Source: Saprospiraceae bacterium
GTDB taxonomy: Bacteria; Bacteroidota; Bacteroidia; Chitinophagales; Saprospiraceae
Length of the DNA: 51,279 nucleotides
Direction of reading: 5' to 3'
Assembly: GCA_020848695.1 (NCBI GenBank)
Contig: JADLHT010000006.1
Location: 1-51,279 of the forward strand
Part shown: piece by piece, positions 26,363 to 36,924 of the stretch
Numbering within the stretch: position 1 is the stretch's first letter
Layout: each line of letters begins with the position of its first letter
Position numbers and translations under genes: made by a program
Notes under the pieces: generated by a model
Databases searched by the model: none
What the model saw: only the letters and a program-made list of their open reading frames with translations
Told to the model about the DNA's origin: nothing

Positions 26363-27616
26363 ATGCAGCATTTTCATAGAGAGATATTGAATAATGGCTT
26401 GACCATTATTACAGTTCCTAATATACACTCCAAACTTTGTTGTGTTAGTGTCTTGTATAAAGTCGGATCCAGAGACGAAAATCCCGATAGAACAGGAATG
26501 GCTCATTTATTTGAACATTTAATGTTTTCCAATTGTGGAAATTCAGTTGATTTCGACAATCTGATACAAAATGCTGGAGGTGATTGTAATGCTTTTACAA
26601 CTCATGATACAACTCAGTATTATAACGTTGCACCCGTTTCGCAATTAGAATTATTATTACAATTGGAAGCTTTAAGAATGAATGGATTTAATATCAGTTT
26701 AGAAAGTTTTAAAATCCAACAAAAAGTTGTTATTGAAGAATTCAGTGAACATTATTTAAATAATCCTTACGGAATGTTCTCTCATGATTTAATGCCATTA
26801 GCGTACCAAATTCATCCCTATCAATGGCCGGTTATTGGAAAAAATATCGACCAGCTAAAGAAACTTAGCTTTACGGAAATTAAAACATTTAAAGAAGAAT
26901 ATTATACTGCACGAAATGCAATATTAGTTGTTGTCGGAAATTTCGAACATGATAGTATCATGAAGAATATCATAAAGTATTTCGACCCTATTCAAAGCAA
27001 TAGCTTACCAATACCAAAACTTTCTTCTGAACCCCCACAAATTGAAAGAAGAGAGTTAGTCAAACTTGGAAAATTTCCTGAAGAAGCTTTATATATAGCT
27101 TTTCATGGCTGTGATAGAAAACATAAAGATTATTATGCATTGGATTTTGCGACTGATATTCTATCAGAAGGAAAATCATCAGTACTCTACCGTAAGTTAA
27201 AGAAAGAGTACATGATTTATTCTTCTGTTGATTGTTATACAACTTCAACTTTTGACGCTGGGCTTATCATATTTGAAGGAAAATTGATGAAAGACAAAAA
27301 TATTGAAGAAGGAATTGCTTCATTTAAAAATGTTATTGATGAACTTAAAATAAACCCAATTCAATCATCAACTTTTCAAAAATATCTGAATAAAAATGAA
27401 AGTGCTTACCTGAGCTCACAAATTGGGGTTGTCAACCAGGCATTAAACTTTAGTTATGCCGAATGGCTTGGGGATGCTAACCTGGTTAATAATGAATTGG
27501 AAAAATACCAGTCTGTAAGCATACTAGACATTCAGCAAGCCTTTAATCGATATTTTAATTTCGATGCAGCAAGCTATTTAATTTATAAAAATCAGGAAGG
27601 TCAAGAAGTAAATTAA
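26363..27616 (+). CDS. M16 family (pitrilysin-like) zinc metallopeptidase
   Basis: 417 aa from the ATG at 26363, 7 nt after fumC. The inverted zinc motif HLFEH lies at residues 48-52 and acidic ligand candidates in VVIEEFSEH near 122-130. The order GLTIITVPN, then YKVGSRDENPDRTGMAHLFEH, then NAFTTHDTTQYY is that of the active subunit of two-chain M16 peptidases. In many Bacteroidota a second, inactive M16 gene follows; none is present here. The first half is the N-terminal M16 domain, the second half the M16_C domain. No signal peptide is seen, so it is probably cytoplasmic; substrate unknown. Confidence 0.9.
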   Translation: MQHFHREILNNGLTIITVPNIHSKLCCVSVLYKVGSRDENPDRTGMAHLFEHLMFSNCGNSVDFDNLIQNAGGDCNAFTTHDTTQYYNVAPVSQLELLLQLEALRMNGFNISLESFKIQQKVVIEEFSEHYLNNPYGMFSHDLMPLAYQIHPYQWPVIGKNIDQLKKLSFTEIKTFKEEYYTARNAILVVVGNFEHDSIMKNIIKYFDPIQSNSLPIPKLSSEPPQIERRELVKLGKFPEEALYIAFHGCDRKHKDYYALDFATDILSEGKSSVLYRKLKKEYMIYSSVDCYTTSTFDAGLIIFEGKLMKDKNIEEGIASFKNVIDELKINPIQSSTFQKYLNKNESAYLSSQIGVVNQALNFSYAEWLGDANLVNNELEKYQSVSILDIQQAFNRYFNFDAASYLIYKNQEGQEVN

Positions 27617-27781
27617 TATTTTTTGTATTTTAAAGATTCGCACTAACAAAGCAAATCAAATACAAGTTGCATAAGTCACTCAGTTTAATAATTAAAAAAA
27701 TTAGTATTATCTCAATGTAAAATCCATCAAATCAAGCTCTTGAATCACAAATTCACAACTACAAAAGATCAACCCAAAAAA

Positions 27782-27846
27782 TATTTGAACTTACTATTGT
27801 ATCAGATAAAAGTTTCTTAACCTTAATACAATAGTGAATTCAAATA
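27782..27846. repeat. Long imperfect inverted repeat (21-bp arms)
   Basis: Arms 27782-27802 and 27826-27846 pair over 21 positions with two mismatches; the core ACTATTGTAT/ATACAATAGT is perfect. The loop is 23 nt. It lies 165 nt past the M16 gene. Too AT-rich and too far for a classical terminator; may be a repeat element or a processing site. Confidence 0.6.
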
Positions 27847-27882
27847 ATATAACATCCAAAAATAAATTTATAATAAGTTTAC

Positions 27883-27934
27883 CAGGTCTAGCTATAAGCC
27901 GCTTTGATATATGAGTCAACTCATTGAGGACCTG
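27883..27934. other. Nested stem-loop
   Basis: Outer arms CAGGTC (27883-27888) and GACCTG (27929-27934) enclose an inner perfect hairpin ATGAG-TCAA-CTCAT (27911-27924). It lies about 115 nt before the aminotransferase ATG and upstream of its promoter element, so it would not be in that mRNA if the promoter is right. Confidence 0.4.
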
Positions 27935-28025
27935 AAAAGTATTATTGCCAATATTGGTCGAATTCAATGGATTAGTTACAATTTAATACAGATATAAAAT
28001 TCCCTCGTTGCTCAAATACAGATTG

Positions 28026-28033
28026 TATCTTTG
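28026..28033 (+). promoter_or_regulatory. -7 element (TATCTTTG) for the PLP enzyme gene
   Basis: An exact TAnnTTTG match 16 nt before the ATG at 28050. A TTG at 28008-28010 is present but the 15-nt spacing is short. Confidence 0.5.
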
Positions 28034-28049
28034 ATTCAAATTATTAAGC

Positions 28050-29327
28050 ATGCACAGAAGAAAGATTTTCAAATATATTGGAGCATCAGCAATCGGTATT
28101 GCCGGACAGGCTTCAATTCTAAATGCAATGGAAAAGAATTATTTGAATAGTAGAGAACATTTCAATTCTCTCCAAACTTTAGTTGACGAAGACTTCTGGT
28201 TAGGAATCCGCTCCGCTTATTCGGTCTCTCCAAGTATTGTTAATCTCAACAATGGTGGTGTTGCTCCTTCACCTAGAGTTGTCCAGGAAGCTTTGGATTA
28301 CTATAACAGAATGTGTAATGAAGGACCTTCTTACTATATGTGGAGAATACTTGATCAGGGAAGAGAACCTCTACGCAAAAATATGTCTGAAATTGCTGGA
28401 TGTGATCTCGAAGAGATTGCTTTTAATCGCAACTCGTCTGAAGCACTTGAGACAATTATATTTGGTTTACGTCTTTCCAAAGGAGATGAAATTGTCCTAA
28501 GCAAGCAAGATTATCCAAACATGATCAATGCCTGGAAGCAAAGAGAAAAAAGAGATGGGTTGGTATTAAAGTGGATCAATTTTGAATTTCCAATTGAAGA
28601 CAAAAATAAAATTGTTGACGCTTTTGTTGAAAAATTTTCCGAAAGGACAAAGATCGTTCACATTACTCATGTAATTAACTGGAACGGCCAATTACTTCCT
28701 GCAAAAGAAATTGCTGAAGAAGCAAAGAAAAGAGGTATTGAAGTTCTGGTAGATGCGGCTCATTCATTTGCACATATCCCCTACAAAATTTCAGACCTTA
28801 ATTGTGACTACCTGGGAACCAGTCTGCATAAATGGCTTAGCGCACCGATAGGTTCCGGATTACTTTATGTTAAAAAAGATAAAATTAAAAATCTTTATCC
28901 ATTACTGGCATCAGCAGATCCAGAAAGTTCGGACATCAGAAAATTTGAAAACCTGGGAACCCGATCTTTTGCTATTGAACAGGCAATCGCTCATTCAATT
29001 GATTTTTACAGGATCATAGGTAGCCAAAGAAAATTTGATCGATTGTTTCAGTTGAAAAAATATTGGACAGAAGAAGTATTAAAGCATCCGAAAATAAAAA
29101 TTATTTCTCCATTGTCGATCAACTACAGCGGTGCAATTGCTGATGTTGCTATTGATGGTAAAAAAACAGCTGAAGTAGTTGATTTTATTTTTACCGATAA
29201 TAAAATACATGCTGTAGGCATTGACTGGGAAAATATTCATGGTGTCCGTATTACTCCAAATGTCTATACCTCATTCAACGATTTAGATAAGTTGATTGAA
29301 TCTCTTCTGAAATTGGCAAACAAATAA
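28050..29327 (+). CDS. Aminotransferase class V-fold PLP enzyme with Tat-type signal
   Basis: 425 aa. The N-terminus MHRRKIFKYIGASAIGIAG has a twin-arginine motif before a hydrophobic segment, so export of the folded, cofactor-loaded enzyme by Tat is likely. The fold-type I core shows NLNNGGVAPSP, the PLP-binding Asp235 in VLVDAAHSF and the Schiff-base Lys261 in GTSLHKWLSAP. This pattern matches the isopenicillin-N epimerase/cysteine desulfurase-like group, whose members do racemisation, desulfuration or elimination. Which reaction is done here cannot be told; it is unlikely to be IscS because the SSGSACT cysteine loop is not visible. Single gene, ended by the long palindrome at 29329. Confidence 0.87.
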   Translation: MHRRKIFKYIGASAIGIAGQASILNAMEKNYLNSREHFNSLQTLVDEDFWLGIRSAYSVSPSIVNLNNGGVAPSPRVVQEALDYYNRMCNEGPSYYMWRILDQGREPLRKNMSEIAGCDLEEIAFNRNSSEALETIIFGLRLSKGDEIVLSKQDYPNMINAWKQREKRDGLVLKWINFEFPIEDKNKIVDAFVEKFSERTKIVHITHVINWNGQLLPAKEIAEEAKKRGIEVLVDAAHSFAHIPYKISDLNCDYLGTSLHKWLSAPIGSGLLYVKKDKIKNLYPLLASADPESSDIRKFENLGTRSFAIEQAIAHSIDFYRIIGSQRKFDRLFQLKKYWTEEVLKHPKIKIISPLSINYSGAIADVAIDGKKTAEVVDFIFTDNKIHAVGIDWENIHGVRITPNVYTSFNDLDKLIESLLKLANK

Positions 29328-29328
29328 T

Positions 29329-29513
29329 TTTAAACCCAGGTTTTTCAGTTGAGTTTCGTAGTGAGAGTCAAAAGTTCAATAAAATCAAGTGCTCACGGAG
29401 TATTTTTACCACAGACATAGTTACTATTATGTTGAGGATAAAAATATGAGTAAGTGCTTGATTTTGAAGTAATATTGGCTCGTAATAGAAAGTTAACTGA
29501 AAACCGGGTTAAA
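29329..29513. repeat. About 185-nt imperfect palindrome between convergent genes
   Basis: The left half (TTTAAACCCAGGTTTTTCAG, then GAGTTTC, then AAAATCAAG, then TATTTTTACC) recurs in reverse complement in the right half (TTTAACCCGGTTTTCAGTT, ACTTTC, AAAATCAAG, TATTTTTATCC) with small gaps; the centre near 29418-29430 reads ATAGT-T-ACTAT. The RNA from either strand would fold into one long hairpin. It begins 2 nt past the PLP enzyme stop and covers the stop codon of the methyltransferase on the other strand. It may serve as terminator for both genes, or be a MITE-like repeat. Confidence 0.7.
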
Positions 29514-30201
29514 TGAGAGACTCCTTTTTTCTTCTTATGATATAATCAAATCGATATACCGAGTATGGCTGCCAATCTTCCTGTAAAAAATAACTACCAT
29601 GCAGATGGTTATTCATGCAAATTTTGTCAAGTTCTTCCCTACTCCAGAATTTCCCCATATCGGATATAAAAAATTTGCTTTTTATAAAATATTTTAATCG
29701 ATCAAAAGGCCTCTTAAAATAATAGTGTAATCGACTTCTATCAGGGATATCTCCAAGCAAAACAATCGTACTGCTATGAGACATTTTTAATATATTCTTT
29801 ACTACTCTCTCCCCAAGTTCGAATGAATCAAAATATTGGAACGAAAAATAAAGCAATATTTTATCGTACTTTTTGGAAGAAACAAACTTTATTACATCCG
29901 CAACATTAAATTGAATCTTTCCGGATTCATACTTTTTTTTTGCATTCTGAATCATTATGCTCGAAATATCTACAGCATCGATTTGCCGACAATACTTTGA
30001 CAATTGATTCGTCAGCATACCATTACCACAACATAAATCTAAGACTAAATCATCAGCAGTTAATTCCAACTGTTTGGCAACTCTTAGTGCAATCCTACTT
30101 ATCATTTCGGAATCCAGAAATTCTCCATTTATAATTCTGGCTACTTGATTATATTCATTTGTTTCAATCGCTCTCTCATTCCAAAACTTCATCCAATTCA
30201 T
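29509..30201 (-). CDS. Class I SAM-dependent methyltransferase
   Basis: 230 aa. Motif I is LVLDLCCGNGMLTNQL (near 55-70), followed by IDAVDISSIMIQNAKKK and ILLYFSFQYFD. A small-molecule UbiE/Coq5-like fold without added domains. The stop codon lies within the long palindrome at 29329-29513. The start ATG is 93 nt past the icmF stop on the same strand, so weak co-transcription with icmF is possible. Substrate unknown. Confidence 0.83.
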   Translation of the reverse strand: MNWMKFWNERAIETNEYNQVARIINGEFLDSEMISRIALRVAKQLELTADDLVLDLCCGNGMLTNQLSKYCRQIDAVDISSIMIQNAKKKYESGKIQFNVADVIKFVSSKKYDKILLYFSFQYFDSFELGERVVKNILKMSHSSTIVLLGDIPDRSRLHYYFKRPFDRLKYFIKSKFFISDMGKFWSREELDKICMNNHLHGSYFLQEDWQPYSVYRFDYIIRRKKESLI

Positions 30202-30293
30202 AAATCACTAAATATAGCCTTCAAGTTTAAATATTAATTAAAAAAGTTTGAATTGAATAAATCAAATTTGATCCATCATTTTTATAATCATAC

Positions 30294-33200
30294 TTACATG
30301 CTTCTTCTGTATCGTCCACCTACAGAAAATAATGAGGTCGTAATTTGACCCAAAGAACAATGCTTTACTGCTTCCATCAACTCTTCAAACATATTTTTAT
30401 TTCGAATCGCTGCTAATTGCAAATTAATTAAACTCTGTTCGGATAATTTCTCGTTTGCAAGTTTCAAATTCTCCAATGATTGAATCTGAGACTTTTTCTC
30501 TTCATCTGTCGCTCGGATTACTTCTTTCGGCAGAACTGTTGGTGAACCATCTTTAGAAAGAAATGTATTAACTCCTATGATTGGAAATTCTCCATTGTGT
30601 TTTAAAGTTTCGTAATACAAACTTTCTTCCTGAATTTTACTTCTTTGATACATTGTTTCCATAGCACCCAATACTCCGCCTCGCTCACTGATACTGTCAA
30701 ATTCCTTAAGTACAGCTTCTTCAACCAAATCCGTAAGTTCTTCAATGATAAAGGATCCTTGTAAAGGATTTTCATTCTTGGCCAGACCCAATTCATTGTT
30801 AATAATTAACTGAATGGCCATTGCGCGTCGGACTGATTCTTCTGTTGGCGTTGTAATCGCTTCATCATATGCGTTGGTATGTAGCGAATTGCAATTATCG
30901 TAAATTGCATATAAAGCCTGCAATGTAGTTCTTATATCATTAAAAGAAATTTCCTGAGCATGTAAAGATCTTCCAGACGTTTGTATATGATATTTCAACA
31001 TTTGAGATCTTTCATTCGCTTTATACTTATACTTCATTGCCTTTGCCCATATTCTTCTGGCAACTCTTCCAATTACGGCATATTCAGGATCAACTCCATT
31101 AGAAAAAAAGAAAGATAGATTAGGTGCAAAATCATCAACATTCATCCCTCTGGATAGGTAATACTCCACAAATGTAAAGCCATTACTAAGAGTAAATGCC
31201 AATTGAGAAATAGGATTTGCACCTGCTTCGGCAATATGGTATCCACTAATCGAAACGCTATAAAAATTTCTAACTTTATTGTGGATAAAATATTCCTGCA
31301 CATCTCCCATTAACTTTAAAGAAAATTCAGTGGAGAAAATACAAGTATTCTGTGCCTGATCCTCTTTCAATATATCAGCCTGTACTGTTCCTCTAACCGA
31401 ACTTAATGCCTTTTCTTTTATCGACAGGTAAGTTTCAGGTTCAAGAACTTCATCTCCAGTACATCCCAACAACAATAGACCTAATCCATTATTGTTCGGA
31501 GGCAGAGCTCCTTCATACATAGGTCTTGCAATTCGCTTATCATCAAACTTTCTCTTAAGTACTTCTTCTACTTTATATTCCAGATTATTTTCGCGAATGT
31601 ACCTTTCACATTGTTGGTCAATTGCAGCATTCATAAAAAATGCACAGATCGTTGCTGCAGGACCATTGATGGTCATACTTACAGAAGTTCGTGGATCGCA
31701 AAGATCAAATCCGCTATACAACTTCTTGGCATCATCCAAAGAACAAATACTTACTCCACTATTTCCAACCTTTCCATAGATGTCAGGTCTGAAATCAGGA
31801 TCTTCACCATACAATGTTACTGAATCAAATGCCGTACTCAGTCTGTTTGCAGGCATATCTACACTTACATAATGGAATCGTCTGTTGGTACGTTCTGGTC
31901 CCCCTTCTCCTGCAAACATCCTTGTCGGATCTTCTTCCTTACGCTTGAATGGAAAGACTCCGGCTGTATAAGGAAATTCGCCGGGAACATTTTCCTGACC
32001 AATCCAATGTAAGATATCTCCCCAGTCTTTATAGCTGGGTAGTTCAACCCTTGGAATTCTAGTATGTGAAAGCGAAACTGTATAGGTTGGAACTTTAATT
32101 TCTTTTGATCTTACCTGATACAGATATTCATCTCTTCTATAAGCAGCTTTTTTTGCTTCCCAATTTTCTAAAATACTTCTTAATGTTCCATCAAGTTTCT
32201 GTTCAGTCTTTCCAATCAGTTGAGTCAATTCAGAGGTAAGATTTAACTCAGTAACTTTATTAAATATTTTCTTGAAAGAATACAGGTCTGATGCAAGCTC
32301 TGACTGTTCTTTTATCCATTCATCATACTTTCGGTTATTCTCTGAAATTTCTGCAAGGTATCTTGCTCTACTTGGAGGTATAATATAAATCTTCTCTGAT
32401 TCACCGGTTGGTAAATTTAGTCCGGAGTCTAATTTTATTCCAGATTTCTCATGAAGTAATTTAAGAACCTTCTGATACAATAAGTTTGTCCCAGGATCAT
32501 TGAATTGTGATGCAATTGTTCCTACTACAGGCATCTCTTCTGTAGATTTATTCCACAACTGACGGTTTCTTTGAACCTGTTTCCTAACATCACGCAAGGC
32601 ATCTTGAGCTCCTCTTTTATCAAATTTATTAATTGCAACCAGATCAGCAAAGTCAAGCATGTCAATTTTCTCCAATTGTGTTGCAGCTCCATACTCCGGT
32701 GTCATAACATATAATGAAGCATCACTAAAATCTACAATTTCAGTATCACTTTGACCAATCCCCGAAGTCTCCAGTATAATCAGATCGAATGATGCTGCAC
32801 GCAGAATTTCCAATGCACTTTTAATGTAAGGAGAAAGCGCGAGATTACTTTGTCGGGTTGCTAAAGATCTCATGAATACTTTTCCTTTATGAAATTCCGG
32901 ATGGATTGCATTCATTCTAATCCGATCTCCCAAGAGCGCGCCTCCGGTTTTTCTTTTACTGGGATCGACCGAAAGTATAGCAACTTTACAATCTTTAAAA
33001 TCCAATACAAACCGTCTAATTAATTCATCAACAATACTCGATTTACCTGATCCTCCGGTTCCAGTTATTCCCAATATTGGAATTCTTTTTGTTTCATTAC
33101 TGGTTTGAAGTTTAGATAGTATTTCATCTGTCTTCTCCGGAAAATTTTCAACAGCAGAAATTAATCTTGCAACAGACTTAAAATCTTGTTGAAAAATAGA

Positions 33201-33671
33201 ATTGAATTCACCATTAAGAGAGGCTCCGGTTTGAAAATCGCAGTTTATCAATAAATCATTGATCATCCCTTGCAAACCCAATTTCCTTCCATCATCAGGA
33301 CTATATATTCGACAAATTCCATATTTTTGTAATTCATCTATTTCTGAGGGCAAAATAGTTCCACCTCCCCCACCAAAAATTTTTATGTGACCACATCCCT
33401 TCTCTTTCAACAAATCAAAAATGTACTTAAAAAATTCATTATGGCCACCTTGATAAGAAGTAATAGCGATCCCCTGGACGTCTTCCTGGATTGCAGCTTC
33501 AACAATTTCCAATGCCGAACGATTATGACCAAGATGAATTATTTCGACGCCTGATGACTGGAGAATTCTACGCATAATATTTATTGCGGCATCATGACCA
33601 TCAAATAGCGATGCTGCTGTCAATATTCTAATCTTATTTTCAGTTTTATAAACCTCAGTTTGGACCATCAT
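30294..33671 (-). CDS. icmF: Fused isobutyryl-CoA mutase (IcmF)
   Basis: I start at ATG 33671 (MMVQTEVYK, 1125 aa), which matches the family's short lead into [17 protein letters not shown]; an ATG at 33737 would add 22 hydrophobic residues. Domains in order: cobalamin-binding (DGHDAA near 24-29, HLGHNRS), a MeaB-like G-protein chaperone with P-loop GTGGSGKSS at 204-212 and NKFDKRG as base-recognition motif, then the (beta/alpha)8 acyl-CoA mutase ([20 protein letters not shown]). It interconverts isobutyryl- and n-butyryl-CoA or related acyl-CoAs with adenosylcobalamin, and the built-in GTPase guards the cofactor. Complete, single-chain; substrate range not readable by eye. Confidence 0.93.
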   Translation of the reverse strand: MMVQTEVYKTENKIRILTAASLFDGHDAAINIMRRILQSSGVEIIHLGHNRSALEIVEAAIQEDVQGIAITSYQGGHNEFFKYIFDLLKEKGCGHIKIFGGGGGTILPSEIDELQKYGICRIYSPDDGRKLGLQGMINDLLINCDFQTGASLNGEFNSIFQQDFKSVARLISAVENFPEKTDEILSKLQTSNETKRIPILGITGTGGSGKSSIVDELIRRFVLDFKDCKVAILSVDPSKRKTGGALLGDRIRMNAIHPEFHKGKVFMRSLATRQSNLALSPYIKSALEILRAASFDLIILETSGIGQSDTEIVDFSDASLYVMTPEYGAATQLEKIDMLDFADLVAINKFDKRGAQDALRDVRKQVQRNRQLWNKSTEEMPVVGTIASQFNDPGTNLLYQKVLKLLHEKSGIKLDSGLNLPTGESEKIYIIPPSRARYLAEISENNRKYDEWIKEQSELASDLYSFKKIFNKVTELNLTSELTQLIGKTEQKLDGTLRSILENWEAKKAAYRRDEYLYQVRSKEIKVPTYTVSLSHTRIPRVELPSYKDWGDILHWIGQENVPGEFPYTAGVFPFKRKEEDPTRMFAGEGGPERTNRRFHYVSVDMPANRLSTAFDSVTLYGEDPDFRPDIYGKVGNSGVSICSLDDAKKLYSGFDLCDPRTSVSMTINGPAATICAFFMNAAIDQQCERYIRENNLEYKVEEVLKRKFDDKRIARPMYEGALPPNNNGLGLLLLGCTGDEVLEPETYLSIKEKALSSVRGTVQADILKEDQAQNTCIFSTEFSLKLMGDVQEYFIHNKVRNFYSVSISGYHIAEAGANPISQLAFTLSNGFTFVEYYLSRGMNVDDFAPNLSFFFSNGVDPEYAVIGRVARRIWAKAMKYKYKANERSQMLKYHIQTSGRSLHAQEISFNDIRTTLQALYAIYDNCNSLHTNAYDEAITTPTEESVRRAMAIQLIINNELGLAKNENPLQGSFIIEELTDLVEEAVLKEFDSISERGGVLGAMETMYQRSKIQEESLYYETLKHNGEFPIIGVNTFLSKDGSPTVLPKEVIRATDEEKKSQIQSLENLKLANEKLSEQSLINLQLAAIRNKNMFEELMEAVKHCSLGQITTSLFSVGGRYRRSM

Positions 33672-33834
33672 TACAGGAGAAAATATATGGGTAAAGATAT
33701 AAAAAATTGATTGAAGAAAATGACCAATTTTAAACATCCTTCTCTAACTTACTGCTCTTTCATTTCGAAAGGTATTCTGACTTAAATATCTCCCTATAAA
33801 AATCATTTTTCTTTTCAATTAACTTTTTAATAGC

Positions 33835-33842
33835 TATCTTTG
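33835..33842 (+). promoter_or_regulatory. -7 element (TATCTTTG) for the beta-helix protein
   Basis: An exact TAnnTTTG match 17 nt before the ATG at 33860. No -33 TTG. Confidence 0.5.
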
Positions 33843-33859
33843 AATTAAAGAAAATTATA

Positions 33860-35341
33860 ATGAGGTTGATTTTAATATTATATGCTTTTTCATTAAGCTT
33901 CCTGCAATCAAAAAATTATCATATACATCCGCTGGGAAATGACAATAACGATGGGTCTAGTTTCAACAAAGCTTTCTTAACAATTCAAAAAGCAACAAAT
34001 ATTGTTGTGGCTGGCGACAGTATTTTAGTATATGATGGAGTGTATAAAGGATTTGATCATTTTTACAAAAATAGTGGTACAGAGTCAAATCCGATTGTCT
34101 ATTTTGCCAAAGGAAAAAACGTTGTAATAAATCAATCCTGTGGTCGCGGGGGTGATGGTTTAAATATTGAAGGAAACCATTTTATTGAAGTAAATGGGTT
34201 TAAAGTACAATTCATTCCTGATATTTCCGGAGGTGGTGAAGATGGTATCAGAGTAGTACTTTCTGATCACATCATTGTCAGAAATTGCGAAGTTGACAGC
34301 TGTTACAGAGGAATATTTACAGGATATACAGACTACTTTCTGGCTGAATTCAATATTTGTAAAAGATCTTTCGGCGAACATGGAATATATGTATCAAATA
34401 ACAGCGATCATGTAATACTTCGCCATAATATCTGTTTAAATAATCGAAAAGCAGCAGGAATCCAATTAAATCCGGATTTAAGCAGTGGATCACCTGGACT
34501 TTCGTATGATATCTCCATCTATAACAACATTTGTTATGGCAACAGGATTGGGCTTAATCTGCAGGGAATTTATCATTCATTTATATACAATAATCTAATC
34601 TATAACAACGGTTTATCAGGCGGAGGTAACGGAGTTACATTTTTTCTTGGTGATGCTGCGACAGGTTGTAATGATGTTAAATTTTATAATAACACAATAG
34701 TAGTTCCTTCCAGCTCTCAATGGGGAATTCTTGCAGTTGAAAGTGATAGTCTCCAAATATTTAACAATATTATTCTAAGCTTTTCAGCTAAAGGATCACT
34801 TTACGTAGATAATAATTGCACAAACCACTTCAGTAATTATAATTTGTTAAATGACAGAATGACAAGAAATGATGGTGCAAGCTATATCAACTTTACTCAA
34901 TGGCAACAACAAGGTTATGATCTGAATTCAATATTAATAAAAGATATTCCTGGTGTATTTATCGATTATAACAAATTCGATTTTAAACTAAGCTCAAATT
35001 CACCAGCAAGAAACAAAGGAACTGACCTTGTTCATGAAATTGTTACTAACGATTTAAAATTAACTATTAGACCGCAAGAAGCTTACTTTGACATCGGTTG
35101 CTATGAATATGAAGTACCTACTCAAATAATTACTTCGGGTAAAAAATCAAAAATAGATTATCGAATTCTTGGAAATAGTTTGCTCATAATTAATCCTAAT
35201 TTAAAGGATACTTATACTTTGCTTTCCTTAGATGGAAGAGTGCTCCAACAGGGGATTGCTTTTAATATTGAGAACTTAGAAACGGGAATTTATTTATTAT
35301 CCAGCAAAAGTAAGGTTACTAAGATCTTGATTCACAAATAA
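33860..35341 (+). CDS. Secreted right-handed parallel beta-helix protein with T9SS tail
   Basis: 493 aa. A signal peptide of about 17 residues (ILILYAFSLSFLQSK) is followed by YHIHPLGNDNNDGSS and FLTIQKATNIVVAGDSILVYDGVYKG, the start typical of DUF1565/parallel beta-helix proteins. Repeated turns follow (HIIVRNCEVDSC, HVILRHNICLNN, SIYNNICYGN, FIYNNLIYNN), the pattern of a pectate-lyase-like solenoid. The last 70 residues (YTLLSLDGRVLQQG ... LETGIYLLSSKSK) form a T9SS type A sorting domain. It could be a polysaccharide lyase or a structural surface protein; no lyase residues can be assigned. Convergent with the flippase gene. Confidence 0.88.
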   Translation: MRLILILYAFSLSFLQSKNYHIHPLGNDNNDGSSFNKAFLTIQKATNIVVAGDSILVYDGVYKGFDHFYKNSGTESNPIVYFAKGKNVVINQSCGRGGDGLNIEGNHFIEVNGFKVQFIPDISGGGEDGIRVVLSDHIIVRNCEVDSCYRGIFTGYTDYFLAEFNICKRSFGEHGIYVSNNSDHVILRHNICLNNRKAAGIQLNPDLSSGSPGLSYDISIYNNICYGNRIGLNLQGIYHSFIYNNLIYNNGLSGGGNGVTFFLGDAATGCNDVKFYNNTIVVPSSSQWGILAVESDSLQIFNNIILSFSAKGSLYVDNNCTNHFSNYNLLNDRMTRNDGASYINFTQWQQQGYDLNSILIKDIPGVFIDYNKFDFKLSSNSPARNKGTDLVHEIVTNDLKLTIRPQEAYFDIGCYEYEVPTQIITSGKKSKIDYRILGNSLLIINPNLKDTYTLLSLDGRVLQQGIAFNIENLETGIYLLSSKSKVTKILIHK

Positions 35342-35370
35342 CAAAAAACCTATTTTTTACTTTCTATTGA

Positions 35371-36897
35371 CTAAGTTTTTATCTTGAAAGTGTTCAATAA
35401 TTTATCTCGAATCAACAAATAAAATTGATTAATTTCAAGTGAAATATTAAAAAATACTATTGCGGAAAAAAATACTATAAACCAAAGTGTGGATTTTACC
35501 GTAACCTGAAGAATTGCTGAAAAATACATATGACTATCCAACTTTAAATTTATTCCATTCAAAATATACCAGGATCCTATTCCTAAAGTAAGGGTTAGTA
35601 ATACTGCCTTTAGGCTATTGATAGTAAATGGTTGGATGCCTAACCTGTAATAAATATAAGTAAAGCGGCTAACATTAAAAAGCATCAACACTATAAAACC
35701 TGATATTGCGACTCCCAGCATACCATAATGTTCGATCAAATAATAATTCAATATAATTTTAATAATGGACACAATAATAATACTATATAAATTGAATATA
35801 TAATACTTTGAAAGAAGAATAATTTCCGAATTGCATCCTGTAATCATATCTAACAATCTTCCCAATCCTAAGAAAACAACAATTAACATGGAAGACTCGT
35901 ATCCTTTATCTTTTGGCATTAAGTTTAGCAATTCAGGAAACACAATCATTAACAAAACAAAAATAAATGCCCCAATTACAAAATTATTCAATGATGTCTG
36001 ACGATAATGACGCAATACTTCATCCCATCTTTTATGTCTAATTGCATTGGACAACAAAGGTATAACTACACTGATTATTGCAACAAATGGAACCGACATT
36101 ATATTTATAATATAATATCCAATATTAAATGAAGCGACTTCTGCCTGTCCTTTTAATCCTCCTAACATTATTGTATCAATATACAATATAACTAACAAGA
36201 ATGACGATCCTAAAATGGCTACTAAGCCATATCGTATCATATGCTTGTATACTCGTCTAGTCAGCTTGCTAACTTTCAATTCTGTATCCCAACCTTTGAA
36301 ATATTTTATATAAACCAACATACAAATTGAACTAATAGTCGTTAATGTACAAAACCAAAAGAAGTATTGATGAATACTAATAAGTCCACTTGCAAAAATT
36401 ATAATGAGTAAGGTATTGCCAAGTTTTGGAACCAATTCATTAATAGCTTTTGGAAATACGGTATGTAAGTTTGCTATGCAATAACTGGAAGCTACAGAAC
36501 CAATTAAGGTAAAAAAAGTAAGATAATAGATCAGAGGAATATATTCTTGCAATTCAGGACTCTTCTCAAAATAAAAATTATAAAAGACTCCTTTACCTAA
36601 AAAACTTATACTACTAAATAAAATAAAACCAATTAAGGGTAAGGTAAAAATAATCCACACCAAATCTCTTGAATTGTGTCTTTGAAATGTGGGAAAAAAT
36701 CGATACAATACCGAACTTGCACCAAGCTCACAGAATCCAGACATAAAAACAGCTAAGGTCAAAATCGTTCTTGTTAAACCGATCTGCTCTGGACTAAAAT
36801 ACTTAGGCATAAGCACCAAAAGATTTATATATCCAATAAACATCGACACATAAACCAAGATTGAACTATATATACTTTGCCGTCTTACAACTCCCAT
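35371..36897 (-). CDS. Polysaccharide flippase (Wzx/MOP superfamily)
   Basis: 508 aa with about 12-14 hydrophobic helices spread evenly along the chain. The start MGVVRRQSIYSSILVYVSMFIGYINLLVLMP and the FSPEQIGLTRTILTLAVFMSGFCELGASSVLYRFFP stretch are typical of Wzx-like lipid-linked oligosaccharide flippases of the MATE/MOP fold. It would move undecaprenyl-linked repeat units across the inner membrane for the surface polysaccharide. It starts 27 nt after the YfhO-like gene and is probably co-transcribed with it. Confidence 0.87.
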   Translation of the reverse strand: MGVVRRQSIYSSILVYVSMFIGYINLLVLMPKYFSPEQIGLTRTILTLAVFMSGFCELGASSVLYRFFPTFQRHNSRDLVWIIFTLPLIGFILFSSISFLGKGVFYNFYFEKSPELQEYIPLIYYLTFFTLIGSVASSYCIANLHTVFPKAINELVPKLGNTLLIIIFASGLISIHQYFFWFCTLTTISSICMLVYIKYFKGWDTELKVSKLTRRVYKHMIRYGLVAILGSSFLLVILYIDTIMLGGLKGQAEVASFNIGYYIINIMSVPFVAIISVVIPLLSNAIRHKRWDEVLRHYRQTSLNNFVIGAFIFVLLMIVFPELLNLMPKDKGYESSMLIVVFLGLGRLLDMITGCNSEIILLSKYYIFNLYSIIIVSIIKIILNYYLIEHYGMLGVAISGFIVLMLFNVSRFTYIYYRLGIQPFTINSLKAVLLTLTLGIGSWYILNGINLKLDSHMYFSAILQVTVKSTLWFIVFFSAIVFFNISLEINQFYLLIRDKLLNTFKIKT

Positions 36898-36924
36898 ATC
36901 ATTGGATAATGAAGTATAGTGAGA

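Larger units (their letters stand above)
27617..28049. other. Intergenic region with two inverted-repeat structures
   Basis: No gene is visible in this 433-nt stretch. It holds the two stem structures listed separately (27782-27846 and 27883-27934) and the promoter element at 28026-28033. Confidence 0.5.

Noticed and set aside
33672-33737. 22-residue hydrophobic extension of IcmF
   Set aside because: IcmF is cytoplasmic and the family starts about 12 residues before the KIRILTAAS motif, which fits ATG 33671.
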